NCBI GenBank assembly: GCA_937877565.1
Contig: CALFJB010000108.1
Span: 11,535 to 75,534, forward strand
Length of the DNA: 64,000 bases
Direction of reading: 5' to 3'
Source of the DNA: an uncultured Selenomonadales bacterium
Lineage (GTDB): Bacteria > Bacillota > Negativicutes > Selenomonadales > Selenomonadaceae
Both the position numbers and the translations under genes were made by a program. This document shows, one piece after another, positions 18,616 to 27,373 of the stretch (position 1 is the stretch's first letter; every line of letters starts with the position of its first letter). The notes under the pieces were generated by a model. It saw only the letters and a list, made by a program, of their open reading frames with translations, had not been told where the DNA came from and did not search any database.

Positions 18616-18687
18616 CTGGGGGATTCACCCCCAGACCCCCGATACTCGAAAAAATTATTAGCGTCACGCTAATATATTTTTTCCGAG
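18616..18687. terminator. Two stacked hairpins downstream of the helicase operon
   Basis: CTGGGGG-ATTCA-CCCCCAG (18616-18634) is a perfect GC stem. CTCGAAAAAATTATTAGCG at 18645 pairs almost fully with CGCTAATATATTTTTTCCGAG, ending at 18687. They directly follow the last gene of the minus-strand operon (ending at 18700) and probably end its transcript. The remainder of 18364-18699 is AT-rich with nothing else recognisable. Confidence 0.55.
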
Positions 18688-18699
18688 CCTAAATTTTTT

Positions 18700-19239
18700 T
18701 TACAGATTGAATTTAAAAATAAAAATTGAGATAACCGCTGCGCCTATTGCGTCAAGAATCAGCGGCAACATTCCCAGATAAAACGCCTTTACCTCGTCAA
18801 GGTTGTAATAAAGCAGGTACGCAACCATTGAAAGAATTGTAGCGACGGCAACGATTAAAATTAAAATCGTCGGGAAATTGCCTTGAAAGGCGGCGAAAAT
18901 TGCGGCAGTCTCCAAAGTTGCAAACGCTACTATCAAAAAAAGTTCGGCAGTCAGCGGGCGATGAAAAATAAAAACCGTCACGGCAAATAAAATCACGTAA
19001 GCCGCGCCGCCAATCAAGCAAATTTGTTTCACGTCGGCAAGGTTGCGAATCCCATAAATATTTAAATAAATTGCGGCAATTCCGCAAGCAAAAGTTATCC
19101 AAAACAAAATAGCCGCCGTGCCGCCGAATGGATTAACATTAACTTTTGGATTGTAAGCCACGTACCACCACGCCGCGTAAAACAGACAGCACAAAGTTAA
19201 AAATCCCTGCCCTGCGGCAATGTACTTTTGAAAAATCAT
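18700..19239 (-). CDS. Integral membrane protein, last gene of the helicase operon
   Basis: About 179 residues, almost all hydrophobic: some six predicted membrane helices (around GFLTLCCLFYAAWW, AAILFWITFACGIA, ICLIGGAAYVILFAV, ELFLIVAFATLETAA, TILILIVAVATILSMVAYLL, LILDAIGAAVISIFIF). I recognise no family. The ribosome site GGTGG overlaps the stop codon of the helicase (TAGGTGG) and leads to ATG at 19239, so the two are translationally coupled. The upstream GTG at 19248 lies inside that site. Confidence 0.65.
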   Translation of the reverse strand: MIFQKYIAAGQGFLTLCCLFYAAWWYVAYNPKVNVNPFGGTAAILFWITFACGIAAIYLNIYGIRNLADVKQICLIGGAAYVILFAVTVFIFHRPLTAELFLIVAFATLETAAIFAAFQGNFPTILILIVAVATILSMVAYLLYYNLDEVKAFYLGMLPLILDAIGAAVISIFIFKFNL

Positions 19240-19248
19240 AGCAACCAC

Positions 19249-22200
19249 CTACAAATTTTTTTCAAGCAAAATTTCTGATTGTTTGACGAGTGCGGGAATT
19301 TTGTAATTCAAACTTTCAACGGCAAAATCCGGCGGCGAATGAAACGGCTTTTTCAGGTAGGTAACTTTTAAATTTTTGCCGTCAATTTGAACAATCGCCA
19401 AAATAAAATTTTCCGGCGAATTAAGCGCGGTAAGGATTTCATTTTTGGTAACGGTTAAATTGGCGGCGTCGGCAGTCCTGCCCTTGACTTCGATAAACCG
19501 CACAAAATTTTCAGGCGTGCGCGATTCAATATCATAGCCGCATTTTTTCAAACTGCAATCAACGGGAATGTAGCCGAGCGATTTTTCAATTTGCATAACG
19601 GCGTTCATTGCGATATTTTCAATTTCTGTGCGGGCGTCAACGTCGTTTGAAAAAGTTTCTGCAACTTCAGCGAAATAACCGCGTGGCACAATCAACGCGC
19701 CGCCAATAATTTTTGCAACGGCGGTAATTTCTTTTTCAAGTGAAATTTCATCAAGGCGATTGTTAAGCCGCGTTTCCAATTCGTCAGCAGTTTTGTTGAA
19801 GTTTTCGTAGTTGAGTTTGTCCTTGTGCTTAATTTTAATCGCCTGTTTGTCCCAATAGCTAATTTCATCGTACAGGCGCGTTTTTACGGCAACTTCAATT
19901 TGATTCAGATATTTTTTTCTGTCAGCAAAAATTTCTTGACGGTACGGCGGAATGATATTTTTTTCTGCGTAGTCAAGGGCGATATTTTCAACGTTGCCGA
20001 GCCATTTTAAATTTTGAATTGCGGACAAAATTTTTTCCTGTTCAGAATCAGTTGGAAATTTATAATCGAAGTAAGGCGCGTTATTCATTGGCGCGGCTGT
20101 ACCGTCTTCAAAAATTTCTACGAAGTGCAAGCGTTTTGAAATAATTTCTGCGCGACCGTCGGTAATGGCAGTTTCAATCATAAAAAGCAGACGAAGATTT
20201 TTAGTGGCGTCGTTGTCGTCGATAAAAATTGTACCTTGCCGCAAAACTGCGCCGAAATTTTTTAAAGTTGCGTCGGTTAAACTTTTTAAAAGCGGATGCC
20301 CCAAACTGATAAAAGTTGCGGGATTTTCGGCGTTGCAATTTTCCTTTTTAAAGCAAATATTTTCGTAGTTTTTACCGCCGCGCAAATCTTTTGGAATGTA
20401 GGAAATTTCATAGCAACCGTTACCACGCGGGAAAATTTGTCCGCCGAATTTTTCTAACGCCGCAACAAAAAATTCTTCGATAAAATAAGGTTGCAGTTTA
20501 AAAATTTCTTTGCGTTCCATATCCAAATTTATATCTGCAACTTTTGCCGCGTTGAAATTTTCCTGCGTCAAGGCGCGTTGCTTTAAAATTTCCTGCAACT
20601 TTTCGGGATTAAAACTTTCATCAATGACGTTATCTAATTGGGCGTTGTTGCCGTAACGTATCGCCTCAATCAGCAAATCGCGCAAGGGTTTATTGTCGAA
20701 AGAAACTTTGCCGAGAATGTCAAAAACTTTGCCGCCGAGTGCTTTTCTTTCACGTTCCAATTTTTCTAAAAGCCGTTTGAAAACTTGCCCTTCGCGTGTT
20801 TCATTTGCAACCAAATTCCACAGGTAACAAATTTTTTTCTGCCCGATTCTGTGAATACGCCCAAAACGTTGCTCAAGGCGGTTGGGGTTCCAAGATAAAT
20901 CGTAGTTAATCATAAGGTGCGCCGCTTGCAGATTTATACCTTCTCCCGCCGCATCCGTTGCAACGAGGATTGAAACTTTTTTATCGTGCTTGAATTTTTC
21001 TTCGATATTGCGGCGTTCCCTGCGATTTAAACCGCCGTGAATCGTAACAACAACTTCATTATCGCCAAACAGTTTTGAAATTTTTTCCTGCAAATATTCC
21101 AGCGTGTCTTTATGTTCAGTGAAAATAATCAACTTTTCGCGTTCGTCGGCAGAAATTGAAAATATTTTATCATTCAGCAGGTTAGAAAGTTCCTGCCATT
21201 TTCTGTCTTCGCCGCTACGCAGAACTTTTTTTGCTTGTTCGGTAAGTTTTTGGAGCGTTTCAATTTCAATTTGCAATTCTTTAATCGTTCGCGCAGGCGT
21301 TAATTGTTCAGCCAAATTATTTTCAAATTCGGCGTCGAAAAATTCGTCTTCGTTGTCCAATTCTTCAGCGTCCAAAAGTTTTTCGTCAAATTCAATTTTT
21401 TTATCGTCAAGAATTTCTTTCAAACGTGCGGTACGGCGTTCAAGCGATTTATAAATTGCCTTTGGCGAAGACGCAAGCCGCCGCTGTAAAATTGTCATTG
21501 CAAAACCTACGGACGTTTTTTTATTGCCGTCCAATTTTTCGGCGCGGTTAAAGCCGTCAACAACATAATCAGTCACGCTTTTATAAAGTTCAATTTCCTG
21601 CGGCGACAAAGAATAATTCACGGTGTAAGCAATTCTTTCAGGAAAAAGCGGCTTGCCGTCAAACGTCAATAAATCTTCCTTGACAAGGCGGCGCATTACG
21701 TCAGAAATTTCAACGTTGCCGACAATTCTTTGAACGCCCTCGAATCTATCAGGATCAATCAGCGACATAAACAGATAAAAATCTTTTTCCTTGCCGTTGT
21801 GAGGAGTTGCCGTTAAAAGTAAAAAATTGCGTGTAATTTTCCCCAGTAACTGCCCCAATCTGAAACGCTTTGTATATTTAATGTCATTGCCAAAAACCGT
21901 AGCCGCCATTTTGTGCGCCTCATCGCAAACAATTAAATCCCAGTTTGTAGCGTTTAACATTTCTTGAAAATCTTTTTGACGCGCCAAAGTATCAACGCTT
22001 GCAATGGCAAAATTTATTTTGTTGAAAATATTTTCAGCGTCTGAATTTATTTTTTCGCCGCTTAAAATTTCAAAGTCCAGTTGAAATTTTTGCTGAAATT
22101 CATCCTGCCATTGTTCGGCAAGCACTCGCGGACAAACTATCAAGCAACGCTTTACACTATTGCCAAAAATCAATTCCTTAACAAGCAAGCCCGTCATAAT

Positions 22201-22431
22201 GGTTTTACCTGCGCCGGGGTCGTCTGCAAGTACAAAGCGTAACGGTTGACGCGGCAACATTCTTTCATACACGGCTGAAATTTGATGCGGCAACGGCTCA
22301 ATAAAAGATGTGTGTACTGCAAGATAACTTTCTACAAGGTACGCTGAATTTATTCTGTACGCCTCCGCCGCTAATTTAAAATTATACGCAGTGGCAGTGA
22401 ATTTCCATTCAGCGGCGTTAATATTTTCCAT
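19249..22431 (-). CDS. SNF2-family helicase with C-terminal DUF3883 domain
   Basis: The 1060 residues contain a superfamily 2 motor: Walker A DDPGAGKTIM (about 70-79), DEAH in VCDEAHKMA, TATPHNGKEKD, and the C-lobe LVATDAAGEGINLQAA followed by RFGRIHRIGQ. The C-terminal ~150 residues are a DUF3883 domain (YDIESRT...FIEVKGRT), a nuclease-like fold often fused to defence helicases. It probably translocates on DNA to sense or expose invading DNA. Its start overlaps the HAD gene by 14 bases, making it part of the same operon as the metabolite module upstream. With the DUF1156 methylase and DUF499 ATPase it completes an Hma-like set. Confidence 0.85.
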   Translation of the reverse strand: MENINAAEWKFTATAYNFKLAAEAYRINSAYLVESYLAVHTSFIEPLPHQISAVYERMLPRQPLRFVLADDPGAGKTIMTGLLVKELIFGNSVKRCLIVCPRVLAEQWQDEFQQKFQLDFEILSGEKINSDAENIFNKINFAIASVDTLARQKDFQEMLNATNWDLIVCDEAHKMAATVFGNDIKYTKRFRLGQLLGKITRNFLLLTATPHNGKEKDFYLFMSLIDPDRFEGVQRIVGNVEISDVMRRLVKEDLLTFDGKPLFPERIAYTVNYSLSPQEIELYKSVTDYVVDGFNRAEKLDGNKKTSVGFAMTILQRRLASSPKAIYKSLERRTARLKEILDDKKIEFDEKLLDAEELDNEDEFFDAEFENNLAEQLTPARTIKELQIEIETLQKLTEQAKKVLRSGEDRKWQELSNLLNDKIFSISADEREKLIIFTEHKDTLEYLQEKISKLFGDNEVVVTIHGGLNRRERRNIEEKFKHDKKVSILVATDAAGEGINLQAAHLMINYDLSWNPNRLEQRFGRIHRIGQKKICYLWNLVANETREGQVFKRLLEKLERERKALGGKVFDILGKVSFDNKPLRDLLIEAIRYGNNAQLDNVIDESFNPEKLQEILKQRALTQENFNAAKVADINLDMERKEIFKLQPYFIEEFFVAALEKFGGQIFPRGNGCYEISYIPKDLRGGKNYENICFKKENCNAENPATFISLGHPLLKSLTDATLKNFGAVLRQGTIFIDDNDATKNLRLLFMIETAITDGRAEIISKRLHFVEIFEDGTAAPMNNAPYFDYKFPTDSEQEKILSAIQNLKWLGNVENIALDYAEKNIIPPYRQEIFADRKKYLNQIEVAVKTRLYDEISYWDKQAIKIKHKDKLNYENFNKTADELETRLNNRLDEISLEKEITAVAKIIGGALIVPRGYFAEVAETFSNDVDARTEIENIAMNAVMQIEKSLGYIPVDCSLKKCGYDIESRTPENFVRFIEVKGRTADAANLTVTKNEILTALNSPENFILAIVQIDGKNLKVTYLKKPFHSPPDFAVESLNYKIPALVKQSEILLEKNL

Positions 22432-23155
22432 TTTCCAATAAATCCTCCAAAAAATCTACCGAATCAAATGCAAAAAAATTTTCGTGATTCAATTTCAAAT
22501 TACGATGAGCAAAGGCAACGTCAGCAACTTGCAACATTGGAATATCTATGGAGCTGTCACCGGCGGCAAAAGTTTTTGCAGGTTCAAAAATTTCTTTCAG
22601 TTTCAAAAGTGCCGCGCCTTTATTCAAATTTGGCGGAAATAAATAAATTTTTCGCCCGCTGTACTCAACAACTAAATTTGTATCGCCTTGAATTTCTTCA
22701 GAAACTTTTTTTATATCGGCGTCATCATTGGACTTTAAAAATAAAAAGCTGCCGTCAACAATTCGGCTGATTGTAAAATTTTTATCCTGCGAAAATCTTT
22801 CAAGTTGCCGTTGCAATTCGTTTTCATACGGGCGAATATTTTTGTAAAAATCTTTTTGCCAATTTAAATTTATTTCGCCGTTTTGTAAAAGATTTGCGCC
22901 ATTGGAAACAACCGCAAATTCCGGCGTTGTACCTTCAAGCCATTCAATCCTGTTGTATTGTTCGATTGAGCGCGTGGTAACGGGAATAAATAAAATTTTT
23001 TCTGCAATTTCTTTCAACATTTCAACTGCGCGACTTGAAATAAAACTTTGCTCCCTACCGTTGTAAATTTCAATGCAAATATCGCCGTCCACCTTATGTT
23101 TGTAGGAATGTATCAAAGTATTGTCCAAGTCACAGGCAAATAAAATTTTTTTCAT
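22418..23155 (-). CDS. HAD hydrolase of the Ter-associated metabolite module
   Basis: The 245-residue protein starts FACDLDNTLIHSY (Asp9 nucleophile, Asp11), has PVTTRSIEQYNRI (motif II Thr) and FAAGDSSIDIPML (motif IV), and carries a C2 cap like sucrose-phosphatase and Cof-type enzymes. In the tellurium-resistance-associated operons described by comparative genomics, such a HAD protein is paired with a StiP/PELOTA protein and phosphoribosyltransferases, and is thought to dephosphorylate a nucleotide-like product. It overlaps its upstream neighbour by four bases. Confidence 0.75.
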   Translation of the reverse strand: MKKILFACDLDNTLIHSYKHKVDGDICIEIYNGREQSFISSRAVEMLKEIAEKILFIPVTTRSIEQYNRIEWLEGTTPEFAVVSNGANLLQNGEINLNWQKDFYKNIRPYENELQRQLERFSQDKNFTISRIVDGSFLFLKSNDDADIKKVSEEIQGDTNLVVEYSGRKIYLFPPNLNKGAALLKLKEIFEPAKTFAAGDSSIDIPMLQVADVAFAHRNLKLNHENFFAFDSVDFLEDLLENGKY

Positions 23156-24201
23156 AAGTCATTCAGTGCGCGAATCAATCCGCAGGCTTTGTAATTTTTC
23201 AGCGGATATTCCATTACTTCAACGCGCTTTTCCTTTGCAAGTTGATAAAGATGCCCCAAATTTTTTTCGTCGTTCAAACTGTGTACTAAAATTTTTTCCG
23301 GCACTCTTCGCAATAATACTCGTGTTGCCTCTCCAATACTCGGCTTTATCAAATTTATATCAGTAATTTTAAATTCGTCGGCAATTTTGTAAACTTCGTC
23401 AAGCCCGCTGATTTTTGGACGTTCAAACTTTTTGAAAGTTGCAGAAAAATCAAAGTGGCGTTCAATACTTTCAATGAATTGGTAAGTTAAATCTTTGTCA
23501 ATCAAATTTTTGTAAAACGCCGCGCCGTGAAAATCATTTTCGCCAATAATATCAGCGCGTAAAAAAGTACGACTTAAAAGCCCGGAAACTGTAGAATTTA
23601 AGCAGGAACTTGCAATTAAAAAATCTTCGTGCGTGCCGAATTTTGCGGCAACGTTCGCAGGGTCTGACAGCACGGCTAATCCCGCGTCAATTTCAGGAAA
23701 ATCTTTCATAGATTCATTTAACTGTTTCTGAATTGCGCCCTTGCCCGTCCAGCCGTCAACAAACTGTATCGACGCGGGCGAATGGCGATTTAAAATAAAA
23801 TTCACGGCGTTTTTGTCGATACCGACGCCGCGAATAATTGAAATTGTGTAATGATTGACGCGGCAATTATATTTTTTCTCAAGGTAATGCTTTATCAAAA
23901 TTCCAATGGGCGTACCTGCGCGAGCCAACGAAACTAAAACTACTTCCGCGCCTTTTTCTGCGAAAATCCAATTTGAAACATTCGCCACAGCGTCTGCCGT
24001 AATTTTTGAAAATCTTTCAAGTGCGTCATAATAAGTTTTCAAATACGCCGCTGATGGTTCATATTCAAGCGGCAACATTTCTGAATAGTGTTTGCCGGAT
24101 TGTATCAATTTTTCGCGTTCTTCGGTGGATTGCGGCTGTACAAGTCCGCTTATATCTTTGAGTAAAATTGTTACGTCTTCAGTTTTGTAAGTGCTAAACA
24201 T
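23152..24201 (-). CDS. StiP-family protein with C-terminal PELOTA RNA-binding domain
   Basis: The N-terminal ~250 residues match the family annotated 'cysteine protease StiP' (VSLARAGTPIGILIKHYL, ISIIRGVGID, FVDGWTGKGAI, SSCLNSTVSGLLSRT). Its PRTase-like FVDGWTGKG loop makes a phosphoribosyl or nucleotide role more likely than proteolysis. The C-terminal ~90 residues form a PELOTA/L7Ae-like domain (EATRVLLRRVPEKILVHS ... YPLKNYKACGLIRAL). ATG at 24201 sits behind CGGAGGC and is preferred over the TTG at 24216. It overlaps the phosphoribosyltransferase gene by eight bases. Confidence 0.75.
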   Translation of the reverse strand: MFSTYKTEDVTILLKDISGLVQPQSTEEREKLIQSGKHYSEMLPLEYEPSAAYLKTYYDALERFSKITADAVANVSNWIFAEKGAEVVLVSLARAGTPIGILIKHYLEKKYNCRVNHYTISIIRGVGIDKNAVNFILNRHSPASIQFVDGWTGKGAIQKQLNESMKDFPEIDAGLAVLSDPANVAAKFGTHEDFLIASSCLNSTVSGLLSRTFLRADIIGENDFHGAAFYKNLIDKDLTYQFIESIERHFDFSATFKKFERPKISGLDEVYKIADEFKITDINLIKPSIGEATRVLLRRVPEKILVHSLNDEKNLGHLYQLAKEKRVEVMEYPLKNYKACGLIRALNDL

Positions 24202-25300
24202 TTTTGCCTCCGACAAAAATAATTTTTTCGCAGCCGTGAATATTCAACGCGGCAACCAAATTCTTAACCGCGCCAATTTGAAAATTCGCCGCATCAGAAA
24301 TCACAAAAACCGCGTCGTAATATTGGAGATTATAAATAAAAGTCGTCCGCGCAGAATCGTAAAAACTTTTGAGTTGATAACCTTCAGTAATTGGATAATT
24401 TTTTTGACTGCAAACGCCAATAGGACTTCTTGTTGTGGAATGAGTGAAAACTTTTGCGCCGCCGTTTTCCAAAATCTTTCCCGTAAGAATGGCGGGGAGC
24501 ATACTTTCTTCAGTACCCAAAACTAAAATTGATTTTTTATCTTGAATTAAATTTGCAACTTCGCCGCCGAGTTTTTCCAAAGTTTTAATATATTCGTGAA
24601 TGTTGACGCCAAAACGCGGATTAAATTTAAAATTCACGTTGCTAAAAGAAATTTTTTCAAGTGAAATTTTTTCAGAATTTAAAATTTTTGGCGCGGCAGT
24701 TTCAAAATTTGATACGTCAAAATTTTCTTCGCGCAGTTTTACCAAAAATTCGCAAGTTATTCCGTCCAATTCAAGCAATTTTTCATTTTCAGCAGTCAAG
24801 CGGTTAATAATTGACGCGGCTACAAGTTTTCTGCCATTCAAATTCGGATAAATATTTTTCAACTGCCGAATCATATTTCTAAGCGTTTTTCCTGTCGATA
24901 ATTCATCATCTACAAAAATTATAGTTTCAGTGGCGTTAATCCAATCAGCCAAATTTCCGGCGTACAATTTTTGTTGCGGCGCGTGACTGTGTTCCTCAAG
25001 AAATTCTATAAAATTGCCGCCGAAATTTTCCCGCGTCGTTTGAATGTAAATGCAATTTTCCAAAGACGCGGCAACCATTGCGCCAATAGCCGTTGCAGTT
25101 TCAGCAAATCCAATAACCAATTTTGCGGCAGGATATTTTAAAGCAACTTTATCGCCCAAAGTTTTCATCATTTCCAGCGCGGCAGTTGGACTAACCGCCA
25201 AATGCTTGCCTTGTAGAGGATTTACCAAAAGATAAGCGCGTTTGTTATTGTTGTGGCGTTTGGCAATTTTCAAAACTTCATCAGCAGTAAAATTTTTCAT
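24194..25300 (-). CDS. Phosphoribosyltransferase with TRSP domain
   Basis: This protein of 368 residues shows a PRTase core: AKLVIGFAETATAIG, then IIFVDDELSTGKTLRN, the PRPP-binding loop with its two acidic residues. The C-terminal part (FGVNIHEYIKTLEKLG, SILVLGTEESML, HSTTRSPIG) is the TRSP domain, named for the conserved Thr-Arg-Ser-Pro visible here. Such fusions are known from Ter operons, where they are proposed to attach ribose phosphate to a base-like precursor. It overlaps the ATP-grasp gene by four bases. Confidence 0.8.
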   Translation of the reverse strand: MKNFTADEVLKIAKRHNNNKRAYLLVNPLQGKHLAVSPTAALEMMKTLGDKVALKYPAAKLVIGFAETATAIGAMVAASLENCIYIQTTRENFGGNFIEFLEEHSHAPQQKLYAGNLADWINATETIIFVDDELSTGKTLRNMIRQLKNIYPNLNGRKLVAASIINRLTAENEKLLELDGITCEFLVKLREENFDVSNFETAAPKILNSEKISLEKISFSNVNFKFNPRFGVNIHEYIKTLEKLGGEVANLIQDKKSILVLGTEESMLPAILTGKILENGGAKVFTHSTTRSPIGVCSQKNYPITEGYQLKSFYDSARTTFIYNLQYYDAVFVISDAANFQIGAVKNLVAALNIHGCEKIIFVGGKNV

Positions 25301-26316
25301 TCGCTCACCTCAAGACAAATTGGCGTTTCAATGTTCGCAACTTTGCAGGAATTGTAAGGCGGATAAATCCAACTTTTATTTATTCCCAACAACTGATTTA
25401 TCGCAAGGTCGGGAATGTTAATTTTGGAGCCGAGGCAAGACAACTGCAAGCCGCCGGACATACGCGGATTAATTTCTAAAAGATATGGCTTGCCGCCGTG
25501 CATTTTGAATTGAATATTTACCGGCACGGAAAAATTTAAATTGCTCAAAATTTTTTCTGAAATTGCCATAATTTCCGAATCAAAGCGAATTTCCGAGTAT
25601 CTGTGATTAGTTTTGTAACGCGGAATTATAATATTGCCGTGCGCCGTGCTTAGACAATCCACGCTAATTTCTTGCCCGTTCAAATAAATCATCACAAGCA
25701 GAGGAATTTTAAAACTGTACTGCGACAAAATTTTTTTTGCGGTGTTGAAAGTAACTTTGGCGTTTGGCGTATTGTACAAGCCGCTTGCATTTTCCAAACT
25801 GTCATCAATCACGCGGAAAGTTACCGCGCCTTCATCTTTGACGAGTTTATAGCAAATTCGATTGTCGGCAGTTTTCAAATTTTTGTAAGCGCGTTCAAAT
25901 TCTTCAATCGAATTGACAATTTCAAAATTCGGTACAATTTCGCGCAGTCCAATTTTTGAAATGTATTCGTAAGTTTGCACTTTGTCATCAAGAATTTTCA
26001 TCAAGTTTGAATTTTGCCCGGTTAAAACTTTTACGCCGATATTTTCAAACTTTGAAATATTCGCCGCTATAGCCGTCAAATTGCGGCGCGGGACAAAAAT
26101 ATTTATTTCGTGTTGCCTGCAAAAATCTAAGCAGTACGAAATATAATTTTCTTCATCAATTTCAGTTGGTTCAATGTGCCATTCGTCGCAAACTTGCTTG
26201 TAAATTGCGTAATCATTTTTGTTTGTACCGACGAAAATAAAATTGCCGCCGTCCTTGATTAAATTTATCAAGTGGTAAGCGGTACTGAACCAGTGATTAA
26301 ACCAAATTTTTGTCAT
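25297..26316 (-). CDS. ATP-grasp ligase of the Ter-associated module
   Basis: A 339-residue protein with a pre-ATP-grasp N-terminus (FVPRRNLTAI) and an ATP-grasp core. LDDKVQTYEYISKIGL, KLVKDEGAVTFRVID and KPYLLEINPRMSGGLQL (the Mg-binding Glu and Asn) correspond to the usual lysines and metal ligands. ATP-grasp enzymes join a carboxylate to an amine or thiol through an acyl phosphate. In this operon it probably conjugates an amino acid to the product of the PRTase/HpcH steps; the substrate is not known. Confidence 0.8.
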   Translation of the reverse strand: MTKIWFNHWFSTAYHLINLIKDGGNFIFVGTNKNDYAIYKQVCDEWHIEPTEIDEENYISYCLDFCRQHEINIFVPRRNLTAIAANISKFENIGVKVLTGQNSNLMKILDDKVQTYEYISKIGLREIVPNFEIVNSIEEFERAYKNLKTADNRICYKLVKDEGAVTFRVIDDSLENASGLYNTPNAKVTFNTAKKILSQYSFKIPLLVMIYLNGQEISVDCLSTAHGNIIIPRYKTNHRYSEIRFDSEIMAISEKILSNLNFSVPVNIQFKMHGGKPYLLEINPRMSGGLQLSCLGSKINIPDLAINQLLGINKSWIYPPYNSCKVANIETPICLEVSE

Positions 26317-27265
26317 TTTGTACCCCGTAAATTTCGCTCAAAATTTTAATTTTTTCAGCCCATTTGTAATGGCATTTCAATTCATTCATTCTGCCGGAAA
26401 CTTTCGCCACGCCGTGAGAATCTGAAGTCCAATTCAAAATTTGTTCGGCGTCATTTAAATCTGATTGAGTAACTTTCAAGCTGTCAAAAATGTATGGCAA
26501 CTGCGAAGGATGAATTGCACTTTTGCCGATAAAGCCGTTGAGTTTGTCCAAATTCAATTCTTTTTTCAAGCCGTCAGCCCACGCCAAATTTTTTTCGTCG
26601 CCAAAGTAATTCCAAACTGAACCGGCAACCACATAATCTTTTGAAAAAATTTTGAGGATACTAATCAAAATGTCACGTACAACGCCAATATCGTAAACCG
26701 TGTGATTGAAATTCCAACGCAAGCCGTAAATGTTGCTTAAATCGTTGACGCCCACGCGAATATTTAAAATAAAATCTTGGACGCTTTCCAAAAGATTTTT
26801 TATCTCAATCAAATTTTCAGTCTCTGCAATATTTTCAGTTTCAAAAATTGGCATAAAATACAGCGGCATTTCACGATTAAAATTTATTTCAGAAATTGCG
26901 TCAACGTAATTTTCGGCGTTATTTAAATCAAATTTCGGCAAAAGGTAACCTGTAATTATTTCGGTAAAGCTTGAAAATTTTTCGTGAATCGCTTGCAAAT
27001 GTTGCGGCGAACGAACACGAATAAAAATCAGCGGCAATTTTTTATTCAAAGATTTTAAATCGTGCAAAATAATTTCTAAAGTTTTTTCAGCGTCAGAAAG
27101 TTTTTCATCAAGAACGGAATCTTCCAAGTCAAACGCTATTGACGTTAAATTTTTTATAGAATTATTTTTAATTTTTTCGACGATATTTTTTTGAAAGGCA
27201 GGCATATAAAGCAAGCCGCCAATTTTGTATTGTAAAAAATTTTTGTTTGTCAGAATTATAATCAC
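26297..27265 (-). CDS. HpcH/HpaI-type aldolase or citrate-lyase-like protein, first gene of the operon
   Basis: The 322-residue barrel protein has GGLLYMPAFQ, SIAFDLEDSVLDEK (metal and substrate acidic residues), IFIRVRSP and NIRVGVNDLSNIYGLR, typical of the HpcH/HpaI and CitE-like superfamily. Members form or cleave carbon-carbon bonds next to a carboxylate. It opens a run of seven overlapping or near-contiguous minus-strand genes that ends with the helicase and a membrane protein. The exact start is uncertain: GTG at 27265 overlaps its own AAGGTG site, and no better ATG lies before residue 21. Confidence 0.75.
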   Translation of the reverse strand: MIIILTNKNFLQYKIGGLLYMPAFQKNIVEKIKNNSIKNLTSIAFDLEDSVLDEKLSDAEKTLEIILHDLKSLNKKLPLIFIRVRSPQHLQAIHEKFSSFTEIITGYLLPKFDLNNAENYVDAISEINFNREMPLYFMPIFETENIAETENLIEIKNLLESVQDFILNIRVGVNDLSNIYGLRWNFNHTVYDIGVVRDILISILKIFSKDYVVAGSVWNYFGDEKNLAWADGLKKELNLDKLNGFIGKSAIHPSQLPYIFDSLKVTQSDLNDAEQILNWTSDSHGVAKVSGRMNELKCHYKWAEKIKILSEIYGVQNDKNLV

Positions 27266-27320
27266 CTTACTTTCAATTTTGACAAAATTTTAATACAGCT
27301 TTTTAGTTTTGTCGAATATA

Positions 27321-27349
27321 AAAAAGCCCGCCGATTTTTCCGGCGGAAT
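27321..27349 (-). terminator. Terminator of the type III-D cas operon
   Basis: CCGCCG (27328-27333) pairs with CGGCGG (27341-27346). On the minus strand the stem is followed by GGGCTTTTTTATA, so it ends the cas operon before the next operon begins. Confidence 0.8.
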
Positions 27350-27373
27350 TTTTAATTTATATTTTTAGCAGAT

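Noticed and set aside
23152..24201. True cysteine protease function for the StiP-family protein
   Set aside because: The annotation name is inherited; the visible loops resemble phosphoribosyltransferases and context is nucleotide-like biosynthesis, so I did not call it a protease.
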